A stretch of 64,000 nucleotides of DNA from Lyophyllum atratum (taxonomy: Eukaryota; Basidiomycota; Agaricomycetes; Agaricales; Lyophyllaceae): assembly GCA_014905825.1 (NCBI GenBank), contig JACGCN010000001.1, positions 4,278,001-4,342,000 on the forward strand. The letters run 5' to 3'. A model generated the notes under the pieces. It saw nothing but the letters and a program-made list of their open reading frames with translations, was not told the DNA's origin and ran no database searches. The translations under genes and the position numbers were made by a program. Shown here piece by piece: positions 34,391 to 45,012 of this stretch (position 1 is its first letter; every line of letters begins with the position of its first letter).

Positions 34391-34854
34391 GCTATGTATG
34401 TATGGATCGCTCAGCGTTGGCTCAGCGGCCATCGAACTCGAAGTACATCCAGAGATCTATCACGTTTCTGTCAGTGATCAAGCCTTCGGGAACTTCTAAG
34501 CCACAATTAGATCCTCTGTACTCCTTGAGCTCGAACAATAAATGACTGGTTGCGAACCAAGTTATATCCAGTGAGCACTATAACCCTGCAGTATGTTAAT
34601 TGTCTGTTATGCCTGACATTGGAAACGACGCTGATGATGTAGTGTAGCAGCAGGAATAACACTGGACTTGGGTGGCAGGTGGATACTGTCGACATGTGGG
34701 ATCATTCACTCGGATGACAGCTCCCCAGGCCTTCTCGGCGCTACATCTCACCTGATACCTCATGAGTAAAAGTACTTCATTTGTCACCATCGACCTTCCC
34801 ACTTCTTGACTCTTTGTATAGCACGCCCACTACGCTTGGCCAGCTCCAGGCGTT
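34391..34854. other. Upstream region of the single-pass membrane protein gene
   Basis: No gene seen; no clear TATA box. Confidence 0.4.
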
Positions 34855-36038
34855 ATGATGGGGACGTGGAGCCCTGTCAAGTTCGCTCTCGTCATCGTCA
34901 CCTCCTTCGGATCGACGGTGGTGGCTCAGACTTTGACTCTTACTTTCGTTAATGGGTACGTTGAAGCCATGGAGTTGATTAGGACTGGAAGACTAACGAG
35001 GTGCATTCGCTAGACCTACGATCGTTCAGGTCCAGACGACGAATGATAAAGGATTCCCTGCGAAGACGACTATGTATGTTGACGGCATCCACTCCAGACA
35101 GCTCTGAATGTTTTGGCAGAGCAACCCTCAGTGGCAGCACACCGCCAACTTCCTCTCCTTCCTCTAGAACATCCGACATACCATCTTCTTCAGAAACCAG
35201 TCGCACCGGCAGTGCGCCAAACCCCACCGGGTCTTCTGCACATCCCAAGGCGCAAGGTACACCAGTGGGCGTCATAGCAGGCATAATAGTCGCCGTAGTG
35301 GTTCTGCTTGCCCTCGCCTTCGCTCTCTTTTTCATCCGCCGGAGAAAGCGACGCCGCCGGCGCGGAAGAGTCAAAGTGGAAATCGATCCCGTCGGAAGCC
35401 CCGTTGGTACGTGGATCACATCAGAGCCCGGGTGCGAGATAATACTAACAACCGAGCCGCCAGTCAACAAGTCCTTCTTACCCGATCCCTTCATCACCGA
35501 TACACAAGCCAGAGGGATGGGTTACAACGCCTCACATCAGCCTACACGGCGAATAGAAGCGAAGTTCCTTTCCACGGGCCAACGTGCCTCCTCAGAAGCC
35601 CAAGGCGACGACTATATTTACACCCCGGTCTCACCTTCCCCTTCCCCCGCCGCCCCTCGTATCATCGTCACACGTGTGGGCGAGACGATCGGACGTCCCG
35701 TCACGCCTTCAAGTTCAGGGCACCACGGCCCCCAAAGCCTCACGGGCCACGCACCGAGCACCCAATACGCTCTGGACATCAAATCTGCTCAAGGCCCGGG
35801 CCCCACCAGCCCTCATGGTGAAGGCTCATCGTCCGCCACTGGTGCTGCTGCACCCTCGCAGACCGAAATGACACGTCGCATGCGAGATCTGCTAGCACAG
35901 ATGGAGCACCAGTCGGACGGCGGAGTCGCGGTGGTGCAGTTGCAGCGGCAGGTGGAGATGTTGCAGCGTGAAAACGAGGAGCTGCGTTTGACGGGTGCGG
36001 AGGCACCCCCCGCATACGAGGGCGATGGCAGATTCTGA
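34855..36038 (+). CDS. Single-pass type I membrane protein with Ser/Thr-rich ectodomain
   Basis: Exons 34855-34955, 35014-35073, 35120-36038; 1080 bases, 359 residues. A signal peptide (MMGTWSPVKFALVIVTSFGS, cleavage probably after VVAQ) is followed by a short ectodomain rich in Ser, Thr and Pro (residues about 55-95), one transmembrane helix (VGVIAGIIVAVVVLLALAFA), and a stop-transfer run of basic residues (IRRRKRRRRRGR). The cytoplasmic tail has Pro/Ser-rich low-complexity sequence, a C-terminal coiled coil (VVQLQRQVEMLQRENEELRL) and a last PPAY motif, a possible WW/arrestin contact. Layout is like fungal cell-wall stress sensors (Mid2/Wsc type) but no WSC domain is present. Function is unknown; sensor or adaptor is inference. 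Confidence 0.78.
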
Positions 36039-36362
36039 GAGTCAGCAGCTGTATTTTATTGGAATGGCGTTTATTTAATCATATACCCAGACGTCTTGTT
36101 GTAGTACTATGGACCTGGTGTACTTGTAGACTCGGAGGGAGGTGAGAATTTACCGCCATCATTTGATACCCCATGTGCTTCTTGACTGCGGACAGCTGCG
36201 GATTGCGACGTTCATGATCCTCCAGCCTGCCAAGAACTTCAGGCATCTAGCTTTCGACTGCGGAAGCTTGCTGACAGTATTCGTGGTCGTGTTCCTGCCA
36301 AAGTGCAACGAGTTGAAAGAACAAGCGGAACGGCCATCTTTCCATGTCTGCCTTCCACGACC
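36039..36362. other. Intergenic
   Basis: 3' end of the membrane-protein gene and upstream region of the hydrolase. Nothing distinct seen. Confidence 0.4.
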
Positions 36363-37778
36363 ATGTCTGAATTGGACAAAGCCACCCCAAGCACAGCTCG
36401 CCAGCCTCTCAAGGGTCTTTACGTCTCTATACGACTCTTATCCCTGGTCGTAAATGTCCCGCTCTGGACCCTCTACTATGCTGTTTTCTCCAGCCCGCGC
36501 GCTTCATGGACGTTGAAGGAAGCTGTCCTCGTCAGACTCTTCCGTTATCTAATGCCTCTGAATGCCCTCTGCGACCTTGCCCCCTTGACGACTGACAAGT
36601 CCCAAGAAGTCCCACAGAGCAAATTGAAAGAGACTTCTTTTATTTGGCTCGAGCCTGCCGAGGATGCGCTCATCACAGGCGTGGCGAGAGATGCGAAGGT
36701 TGGACCGGTCAGAATTCCTGGGTATATCTGGCCGAAGGAGACGCCTATTCGTGCTGATGGCGGCTTGGTGGGACTTTGGATCCATGGAGGGGGGTATATG
36801 ATGGGAAATGGATCGGAAACGTTCCCGGAGAACGGTGAGCAAATTATCTTGCCACCCTCCTTTCTGGCCCGGGTAGGCTGAACGCCCAATAGATATCGCG
36901 CGGCGGGTTTATCAGAATACTAAAGTCAAACACATCCTCTGTTCGCTTCTTTTTTATTCCGTTCGGCTTCTAGTAAGACTCGGTTTTTTCAGCACTGGAC
37001 TATCGTGTTTCAAGCGAAGCATGTCATCCCGCACAACTTCAGGATGCCCTCGCTGCCTATTCATATCTCGTCAATGCCGTCGGGGTGAATCCCTCCAAGA
37101 TTGTCCTTCTCGGAGCATGCTCTGGCGGTGCGCTGATATTTTAATTGATTATTCTTCGTACTGATCGATGAGGATCGAGGAAGGCCACCTCGTCCTCCTC
37201 CTACTTCGATACCTTTATGAAGAAAAGGTTCTTCCCATGCCTGGCTCTGTCATGCTCTTTTCTGTTTGTAGTCCCTCTTTGCCACTGCTTTTCGAGTTTT
37301 GAGTTTTGCTTTACTAGCCATGGGTCGATATGACCATCGACCAAGATATTGAGGCGAAAAAATGTGATCCAAGGCCGAACGCCTCAATAGACATGCTCTC
37401 CGCTTCATTTTATGCAAACCTCCGCTTCCTCGGACATCACCCTTTGAGCTTCCTCGCCTCACCTTGCCTCTCCGCCAGCACGTCACCCTCCTGCCACTCT
37501 ATTACCTTCGCTGATTTGTTTCTTCAGACCGCGCCCCTCGAGGGTCATACAATTCATATCCTCGAACGTTTATCTCCGTCGGCGATGCAGAAGCCTTTCA
37601 ACGCGAATGCGAAGAGCTGTATACTCTCATGCACGATGACGGTGTGGATGTGACGCTGGATGTGCAAAAGGATGCCGTGCACGACTTCTTTGGGTCAGTA
37701 CTGTTGCCGAGTGATACCGCCAGGGCAAATGTCATGAAGAAGGTTGTTAGTTGGGTAGACGGTATCGACAAGTCATAA
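36363..37778 (+). CDS. HSL-type alpha/beta-hydrolase with altered nucleophile motif
   Basis: Member of the hormone-sensitive-lipase-like esterase group (alpha/beta-hydrolase 3). Exons: 36363-36834, 36893-36940, 36993-37127, 37184-37263, 37318-37477, 37528-37778, giving 381 residues. An N-terminal hydrophobic segment (LLSLVVNVPLWTLYYAVF) may anchor it. Oxyanion motif WIHGGGYMMGNGSE is intact, as are the acid and base regions TFISVGDAEAF and KDAVHDFFGS. The nucleophile elbow reads LLGACSGGHL where the family has GDSAGG, so the aligned Ser is Cys. The fifth intron works only with a GC donor (GCCA|gcacgt); the GT four bases further breaks the frame. Either a divergent enzyme or a gene in decay. 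Confidence 0.75.
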
Positions 37779-37921
37779 GAATACATATACTTCTGTGAGC
37801 AGACATATATGAGAGGTCCTTGTGTCTCTCACATCAGCGACGAGTAGTAAGAACTATCATTACACACATGATACAACGAAAACACAAAAAAAAAAAGAAT
37901 ACGTAGCGTAAACATGATATC

Positions 37922-39094
37922 CTACTTCCTCGCGAATGTAATCTGTTCGATTCGAGGTGCGAAAAGGAGTCAGCATAGAAGATGGGCGACAAGTGCAACA
38001 ATCTGACCTTGATCTTGTTCTCGCCGTCCAGTTTATAATTGTGCAGCGCATCTTTCGCGACCCCCGCACTCCCCTCGTCGATGTATTCCACGAAGGCGAT
38101 GTCTCGTTTTGTAGGGATAAGACGCACTTCGTACAAATTGGGATACCTGCCGATCGAAGTGTTAGAGATATGGGAACGATGAATAGAACAGCCCGGGGGC
38201 AAGCGCAACGCAACTGAGAGAATAATCCCATGAGTTGGTCCTTGGTGACGCTTTCTGGGAGATTCTGCAGGAAAAGAATTTTGTTGGGAGGTAGGTATTC
38301 GTCCGGCATTTGGACGGCTGGCCGTTTGGGTGCTGGAACAGCTGCGGCGCCGTCCACTGGAAAGAAGTTGAAGATCAGCGAAGATGGTGTGATGGGTCTT
38401 GGGTAACGCACTTTCCGCGGCCATCCTTTTCGCACGAATCTTCTGCTTCAGGGGGTTGGTGTACCGGGTTGTCTCTAAACACACAGTGAGCAACCGCCTG
38501 GTCTACGAAAACGCCTCAAACGCACTCTTATGCTCGTCTCTCCGTGCTTTATGTGAGTCATAGTTATCCGCATCTACTGCTTTCACCACCGCATCCGATC
38601 GTGTTCTCGCAAATGATATTTGCTGCAAAAACCAAATTAGATCAGGCATCGCTGCATTTAGGCAGGACATACCATCGGCTTTGAATAGAGTGGGAAACGC
38701 TGAACATCTTTCAAAGCTCTCCGCGCACTGTCTGCCGATGCAAACGAAACAAACGCTTGCCCCCGCATCCGAAGATTACTGTGCGCTACCACGTCTAGAA
38801 CCTCGCCGTACGACTTGAATAGACCTCGTAGTGATGCCTTCAACACTGTAATCAAGGAAACATTAAGTCATTCAATTCAGGAGATTACATATGCGGTAAG
38901 GTGGAATCACCATCGGTCTTGATCTTCTCATTCAAGTTTTGGATATAGAGGGTTTCGCATGCATTGTCCAATTCTTCAGGCGGTGCAGCCGCAGCCTCCA
39001 CGGCCCCCACTACTGCATCTGTGGGAGCAGCCAATATGGCCTCCACACCTTGCATGGCATCCGATATGGGTTGCGGCGCGGCTATTTCTGCCAT
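37922..39094 (-). CDS. U1A/U2B''-type RNA-binding protein (two RRMs)
   Basis: Spliceosomal snRNP protein of the U1A / U2B'' (SNF) family, binding U1 or U2 snRNA loops in the nucleus. Exons on the minus strand: 39094-38911, 38845-38673, 38622-38526, 38474-38412, 38356-38215, 38146-38008, 37942-37922; 819 bases, 272 residues. First RRM: RNP2 TLYIQNLNEKIK, then GEVLDVVAHSNLRMRGQAFV with RNP1, and LYSKPMQISFARTRSDAV. Linker has KARRDEHKKTTRYTNPLKQK. Second RRM: ILFLQNLPESVTKDQLMGLF and DIAFVEYIDEGSAG, ending KIKITFARK. The N terminus is an Ala-rich stretch of about 35 residues, unusual for the family. Whether it serves U1, U2 or both (as in flies) cannot be told. A start eight codons earlier (39118) exists but the chosen Met fits the family better. 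Confidence 0.93.
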
Positions 39095-39615
39095 TTCGTT
39101 TGGTAGGTGGTCGTGCAAAGAGAGGAAGAGGATATTTGCGTATGTTTGGAACTGTCAAGTAATATAACACGAACAACTGCACCTTTCGTTGCCGTCTTGC
39201 TTCTGCGTTCAAGGTCTAATCAAGTCTCACCACAATATCGCACACTCGAAAGTGCTCCAGATATTGGAGGCTGAAATTACCGTCCACAAGATCTGCCTTC
39301 TACGCCTCGTTTCTTCTGCTGGCGAAGCAAATCGATCACGAACAGCCGTCAGCCCTCCTGCTCTGCAGCACAGTCGTTTGACAAGATGGTGTAACTGCTC
39401 GGATGGCCATGGCTCGCCTCGGGTCAACACTGGGATCTTATCAGACCATCAGGCCTTTTTACCAGATAATTCTATTTGTGAACCCTAATTGTTCGGCGAA
39501 CTCGTTTATAAAGTCGAATGGGTGAAAAGAAATGGTCGTTCCGGGGGCGGAGAGAAGACGACTGCCTTTGGCTGCTCGATATCCTGTCGCCACTTGTCGA
39601 ATACCTATGGCCTAC
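39095..39615. other. Upstream region of the U1A-type gene
   Basis: Between two minus-strand genes. No further gene seen. Confidence 0.4.
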
Positions 39616-41093
39616 TCAGCTTGGTTGAACCTCCCATCCAAAAGCAGTTTCAGACTCCTCCAGCCGTGCACAGATCTTCTCCACCTTCCCATCATCAACA
39701 TTCGCCACCGAAAACCTAATCCACCTCCCTTTATCCCACACCGCCTGGTCCCCACTTCCCTCCTCCTCGCAGAAAAAGGCCGAAGGAAGAGTAACCACTC
39801 CAAGCTCCATAGCCAGCCTTTGACTTACTTCCAGAGAGCTGACGCCAACAAACGGGTGCTTTACAAACGCAAAGTAGCCCCCTTGAGCGCCGATTTTCCA
39901 CCGCTTCGGCAGTACACGACGGAAAAGGTCGTGGCGCGCCTGTATCGCCACAGCCGTTTCGCGTATGAATGGCCGCATTGTCGGGAGAAGTTGTGTTAGT
40001 GCGATCTGGAATGGACGAGGGGGACATATTTGGAGGCAGTCGAGCACGGTCTTGATCTGTTTGAGAAGAAGTGGCGATGCTGCGATTGCACCGAGGCGGT
40101 GTCCGGGAACGCAGTATGACTTGGAGAAGGAGAATAGGTGGATGAAGTTGCTTCGCCAGGCGCCGCTGAATAAGGCGTGCGGTGCACCTGTCAAGATGAA
40201 ATCTCGGTAGGTCTCGTCTATAATGAGAGCGATGTTATGTTCTGCTGCGAGATCCATGAAAGAAGATATGAGAGACAGGGAATAAGTCGCTCCTGTCTTA
40301 GAACGAGAACAAAGTCAGTTACAGACAGGAAAGAGGTTAGAAAGACTTACGGGGTTATTGGGTGTGACGAGTGCGATGGCTTTAGTTCGCGGAGTAATCA
40401 AGGCTCGACATCGCTCAATGGAAGGGGTAAATCCATCCTCGGGAAGCGTTTGAAGCGGTACCGGCTTGATTCCTAACAATGTGAGATCCATTCTATGGTG
40501 ACCATCTGAGTCGGCAAAGCTGCAGAAGAGCTGGGTGTACCTACTGATGGTTAAAGTACCTTGGAAAGCGGCTTCAGACGGAATTATAACGGTAGGAGTA
40601 GAGTAGACACACCATGGAACAGGGAGAATGACCTCATCTCCAGCATCAGCCAGAGTCATGATCGTCGCGAAGAACGCCATATTACATCCTGCAGTAAGGG
40701 CAATGTCCTCGGCAGTCACGTCCGTTTCAGGACCATATATCGCCTTCATCTCCTCTGCCAGAGCCTTTCTCATCAAGGGTTCGCCGTCCGCAGGGCAGTA
40801 TCCGAAGCTCGCGGTGGAGGAAGCAGCCATTCCAAGCGCAGTCCTGAGAACTGCAGGAGGGGGCGTACCCGGTACACCCTGGGACATATCTAGAAGCGGT
40901 CGCGCAGCGGTGGGTACGTATAAAGAGGCCCATTGATATGCTGTAGGGATTCTGGCAGAGAGGTACGCATCTCGGGAGTGAGTATTTTATCAGACAGAAA
41001 TGGAAGACAAAGTGGTAGGAAGGGAGCGTACGGAGGTGATATTGTGCCTAGAACTCCTCGAGAAAGCTTGAAGGCCAAGCGTGAACCGCTCAT
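39616..41093 (-). CDS. Class I/II PLP-dependent aminotransferase
   Basis: Pyridoxal-phosphate aminotransferase of fold type I, probably cytosolic; substrate not determinable (aspartate/aromatic/ kynurenine-type relatives). Exons on the minus strand: 41093-41009, 40940-40613, 40559-40545, 40492-40351, 40296-39616; 1251 bases, 416 residues. Motifs: PLLDMSQGVPGTPPP near residue 45, FGYCPADGEPLMRKALAEEM, GCNMAFFATIMTL, the substrate loop PVPWYFNHQMDL, ALVTPNNPTGATYS, DETYRDF with the cofactor Asp and Tyr, and the Lys motif HLFSFSKSYCVPGHRLG (PLP-binding Lys, then the family PGxRxG). The third exon is 15 bases and encodes part of WYFNHQ. The upstream region is shared with the first MATE gene. Confidence 0.9.
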
Positions 41094-41613
41094 TGAAAAT
41101 AATGATGGAGTTCGACACAAACCTCGATGGTAAGAGACGACACTGGCCAAGGAGGAGGACGATTGTGGAAATAGTCGACATCTGGTGTTGGACGGCCCGA
41201 GCGATCCGACGAGCCGGCAGAAGGTCGTTTTTCCCTTATGACTCGGACTTGACTCACTTTTGGACCTCAAGCTACCTCGAGCCTTATAGACTGGCAATCA
41301 CGCTTCCTTCAAGTAAGGTTGCCTTCGATGTCTTCCAAGGAGCGCCTTTGATTGATGCTTGACGCTCAATTCAATATTCAACGCTGGCAGCGACAAGCAA
41401 TAATAACGTTTCCACCCTAGTGCGTCGAACGCCCTTAGATCTGGCAGGCCATACAGATCAGGTCCACGTTTTTTCGCTTCCCATGTCATCACGGATTATC
41501 GCTTTCCTCCGGGTCCGCCAACTCTGAGTCTTTGATAAGTACTCAAGGACGCACCCTCGAGTTTAAGCCTATCTTCATAATCTCTGCACGCCTCGAGGAA
41601 GGACAGTCCAGCT
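41094..41613. promoter_or_regulatory. Divergent upstream region, aminotransferase and MATE 1
   Basis: About 520 bases between two divergent genes. No TATA box clear enough to call. Confidence 0.35.
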
Positions 41614-43992
41614 ATGGAATACCGCGATGTTGGACCCAGCGCGTCAGAATCCACCCCTTTGTTGGCGCCTACTCAAGAAGTCAATCCTGACTCCAAGGAA
41701 GAAGAAAGCAGAATAACCATATTCTGGCAGGAAATGCGCACAATTCCGAAATATGCTTTGCCAGTTTTCGCGTTCGTGCTGTCCCGTATATCGCCGTCGT
41801 ACAATAACCATTGACCATGGCGAATAGATCGCAACTCCTGGAGTTTAGCCTTATCGTTGTCGAGGTCGTATCCGTCGGCCACATATCAACTGCTTCGCTG
41901 GCGGCCGCCAGCTTGGGATCAATGACCGCTAGCGTGACCGGTCTCGGGATGCTTCAAGGACTCACAAGCGCATTGGACACCTTGCTCCCGTCTGCTTTTA
42001 CTTCCCCTCAACCAGAGCTCGTAGGGCTTTGGACCCAGCGCATGAGTGAGTTTATTTTGCTTTTTGGTCAGACTGAAACATTGAATCATCGATTGCAGCG
42101 GTTGTCGTAGCGTTCGCGCTGCTGGTGAGTAATAATTGGATTCTTTCCACAGCTAACATGTATATCGAGTATATGCGGCGTTTCAGCCTATTTTCGCTAT
42201 CTGGTTCGAAGCGGAGAGAATCCTTCTTACATTAAAGCAAGACCCCGAGATTGCAAGGCTCGCAGCGTTATACTTGAGGTGGTTTTCTATCGGCCTGCCA
42301 GGTTCGTGTCAAGATCTCCTTCATCCAGACCATGCATATACTGACCCTTTCCCCCATTCCTGAAGCGTTTGCTTTCAACTGCGTTAGCCGGTACGTGTCA
42401 TACAATTGTGAAGTACTACCAAAGCTGAAAGCCGTCTGAATAGGCGGTATTTCCAATCGCAAGGTAATTTGCGTCGAGAAAACAAGCTGAAAATTGCGAG
42501 TCAATGATAGGTGTCCCTCACTTCTGCAGGTCTATTCTCTCTCCAAAACCAGATCATCTTGATCGTCGCCCCCATCAATGTACTTCTAAACTACATTCTC
42601 GGTCTGTTGTTTCTTCTTTCGGATCTCTCACTCGTATTCAAAGTAACTAAATACGCAGTGTGGGGACCCCCATCAACTCGCTTGGGCTTCATCGGCGCTC
42701 CAATCGCAACATCAATCTCTTTCACACTAACTTCTATCCTTTCGATTGTATACGGGGTATATTTCGCTCCAAGGATTGCCTGGCATCCCATCTCATCCAA
42801 AATGTTCACCAACCTGGGGCCTTTAGCACGCCTTGGACTATCCGGAATAGGTTAGTCGTCTGTCATATTCTCCAAAGGTTCTAGCTAACCTGCCACTCTC
42901 TACAGGACAGATGGCCTCGGAATGGTGGGCTTGGGAGTTAATTGCGCTTGCTGCTTCCTTGTATGATCAATGCCCGTTGCCTCGCACCGAGGAAGGCGCT
43001 CGTTTCTGACACGCATTTCAATTTCTGACAGCCTTGGTCCTTTGACCCTCGCATCACAATCCATCCTCATCACGTCGTCGGCCACGACCTTTCCAATCCA
43101 CATACTCCCTGTCAAGTGCCACGACTATTCGGTAGGTGACTTCATTTTACATCTGCTTCTGGAGTCTCATACCGACATGTCCGTAGCGTCGGGAATCTTC
43201 TGGGCGAAAAGAACGCGCGAAGAGCGGGTGTGGCAGCAAGCGCGTCGATTGTGATAGCTTTCATTAATTCTCTGATCATAAGGTTCGTCCTGATATGCAT
43301 ACACAACCAGACATCTTCGTTGAGGTGAAAATTGTCAGCACCATATACCTTGTTTTCCGGAACTCTTGGGCCCACATGTTCACGAACGATCCAGGCGAGT
43401 ATTACCCACGGCTTCAGGGATCCATATCTAACGGTTGGGGCGAACATAAGATGTTATGGCTCTCGTGGCCTCAGTCATTCCTCTTATCGCTCTATTCCAG
43501 GTCGTAGACGGTAATGCATCCATAACTGGGGGTATTTTGAGGGCGAGGGGTGAGCAGGTATATCAGAATGCTGTTAACCCTATGGGAATGCGCTGACATT
43601 GGCCAAAAGTTTATAGGCGCCTTATTGAACATCAGGTAAGGCACCATATTATCGCGATCTCAAAGTGTCGCTGAAGTTATCCTAAGCGCATACTACATCA
43701 TTGGTAGACCTTCTCCTCCCTTATCTCCTTAGCCTATCATTAACACGTTCAACCTTTTTCCACAGGGCTTCCGCTCGGCATATGGCTTGCGTTCCGCTGG
43801 GGAATGGGTCTTCACGGGCTTTGGACAGGACTGGCGGTGGCGTTGACATACTGCGCTGTGATTGGCACTACGTTGTGCTACAGGACCGATTGGGATCTCG
43901 AGGTAGCAAAGGTCGTTGAGCGCCTCAAGGAGGAAGAGAGGCTCCGGAAGGCGGTTGATGAAGAGAATGACTCGCTGCGTCTGACATCTTGA
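41614..43992 (+). pseudogene. MATE-family efflux transporter, copy 1, frameshifted
   Basis: First of three tandem paralogs of the multidrug and toxic compound extrusion (MATE) family, 12-helix cation or metabolite antiporters. Gene layout matches copies 2 and 3 (about 16 small exons). The N-terminal cytosolic segment is followed by SQLLEFSLIVVEVVSVGHIS, LDTLLPSAFTS, QDPEIARLA, IILIVAPINVLLNYIL and KMFTNLGPLARLGLSGIG. In the exon 43032-43131, the frame ASQSILITSSATTF shifts after ACC: one extra T at 43090-43092 is needed to be removed to regain FQSTYSLSSATTIR, which is the sequence conserved in copies 2 and 3. Downstream exons are otherwise intact to TGA at 43992. One intron uses a GC donor (CCAG|gcgagt, near 43398). 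No splice choice rescues the shift, so this is a broken gene or an assembly error. Confidence 0.8.
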
Positions 43993-45012
43993 CCTCTGAA
44001 TCAATTTCTGATATTACATCCCTAAGCCTTCCCTGCGAAGTTTGGGATGTGGTGGGCCTTGGACAGTGCACGCCGATGATGACGACGAGCACTTGACAGA
44101 GATAGCGGGTGGAAGAATAACTCTGTCCACATCAAGCTTGAGTATCTCCAGACCAGGCGAACCCTCAAGGACATGGATAACATCACCCATAGAAGGGGAC
44201 ATGGGAGGAGTAAGGTCTATTTACAGGTCGTGAGTAACCAAGAAGGGAAAATGTTGCCAAGGAAGGAGGCAAAGATGATTTTGGCATGTTGTAAGGAAAG
44301 TATCATGAGAAAATGTGTTCAGGGAAGCTCGATACCGATCTTCTTCTTACTGGAAGTAGAATATAGAATTGAGGTGTTACATATATCGTGCAATGCCGCA
44401 ATAATCTCCTGCTGATCGAATGAAAGCTCAAGTCGATTTTTGATTTTAGATAACATCCAAGATCATATCTCTGTAGATAACAAAAACCACACGCGGCCAG
44501 CAGCCTCCGTTATCCTCACATGGTATCTATGTTACCGTAAGAGGACTTGGCTCTAAACCCGACCCAAGTCTGAGATCTGATTGCCGAACAGACCTTTAAC
44601 GCGTTTCCATATTCCTGACTCGCAGAAAACTCTTCGTACGCCCGACCGTGACACGTACAACGCAAAGACGTCCGACACTGCATGCGATGGAGTTTCTTGG
44701 GAAAAGTGGGATAGATGTCGTTGGCGGCTGACCCCGGAGGATGGGACGATTCTCACACGGAGGCTTCTTGTTCCACGATGGATCCATGTAAGTAGGCAAC
44801 GCGCCCGGATCAATCGTGCTGCATAGTGTAACATCATACGGTCCCTTAAACCCTTGATCAATCGGACTATGTATCCTCGAAGGAATTAGTGGAAGCGACT
44901 GACTGCGGTCCGCAGTCAACGCCGGCTCGTGCCTGTTAAAACCATTCCATCATGTTCTGCATGCTCCAACTTTGTCTGCTTCAACCCACGCTCGTTATTG
45001 CGTAGCGAGACA
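43993..45012. other. Intergenic between MATE 1 and MATE 2
   Basis: About 1 kb. Short open frames at 44581-44919 on both strands show no family features. No repeat or element recognised. Confidence 0.4.

Noticed and set aside
36363..37778. Calling the hydrolase a clear pseudogene
   Set aside because: An acceptor at 37183 restores phase across the fourth junction and a GC donor explains the fifth, so no unavoidable frameshift remains; only the catalytic motif is abnormal.
44581..44919. Overlapping open frames on both strands between MATE 1 and MATE 2
   Set aside because: Mirror frames with no domain features; intergenic.
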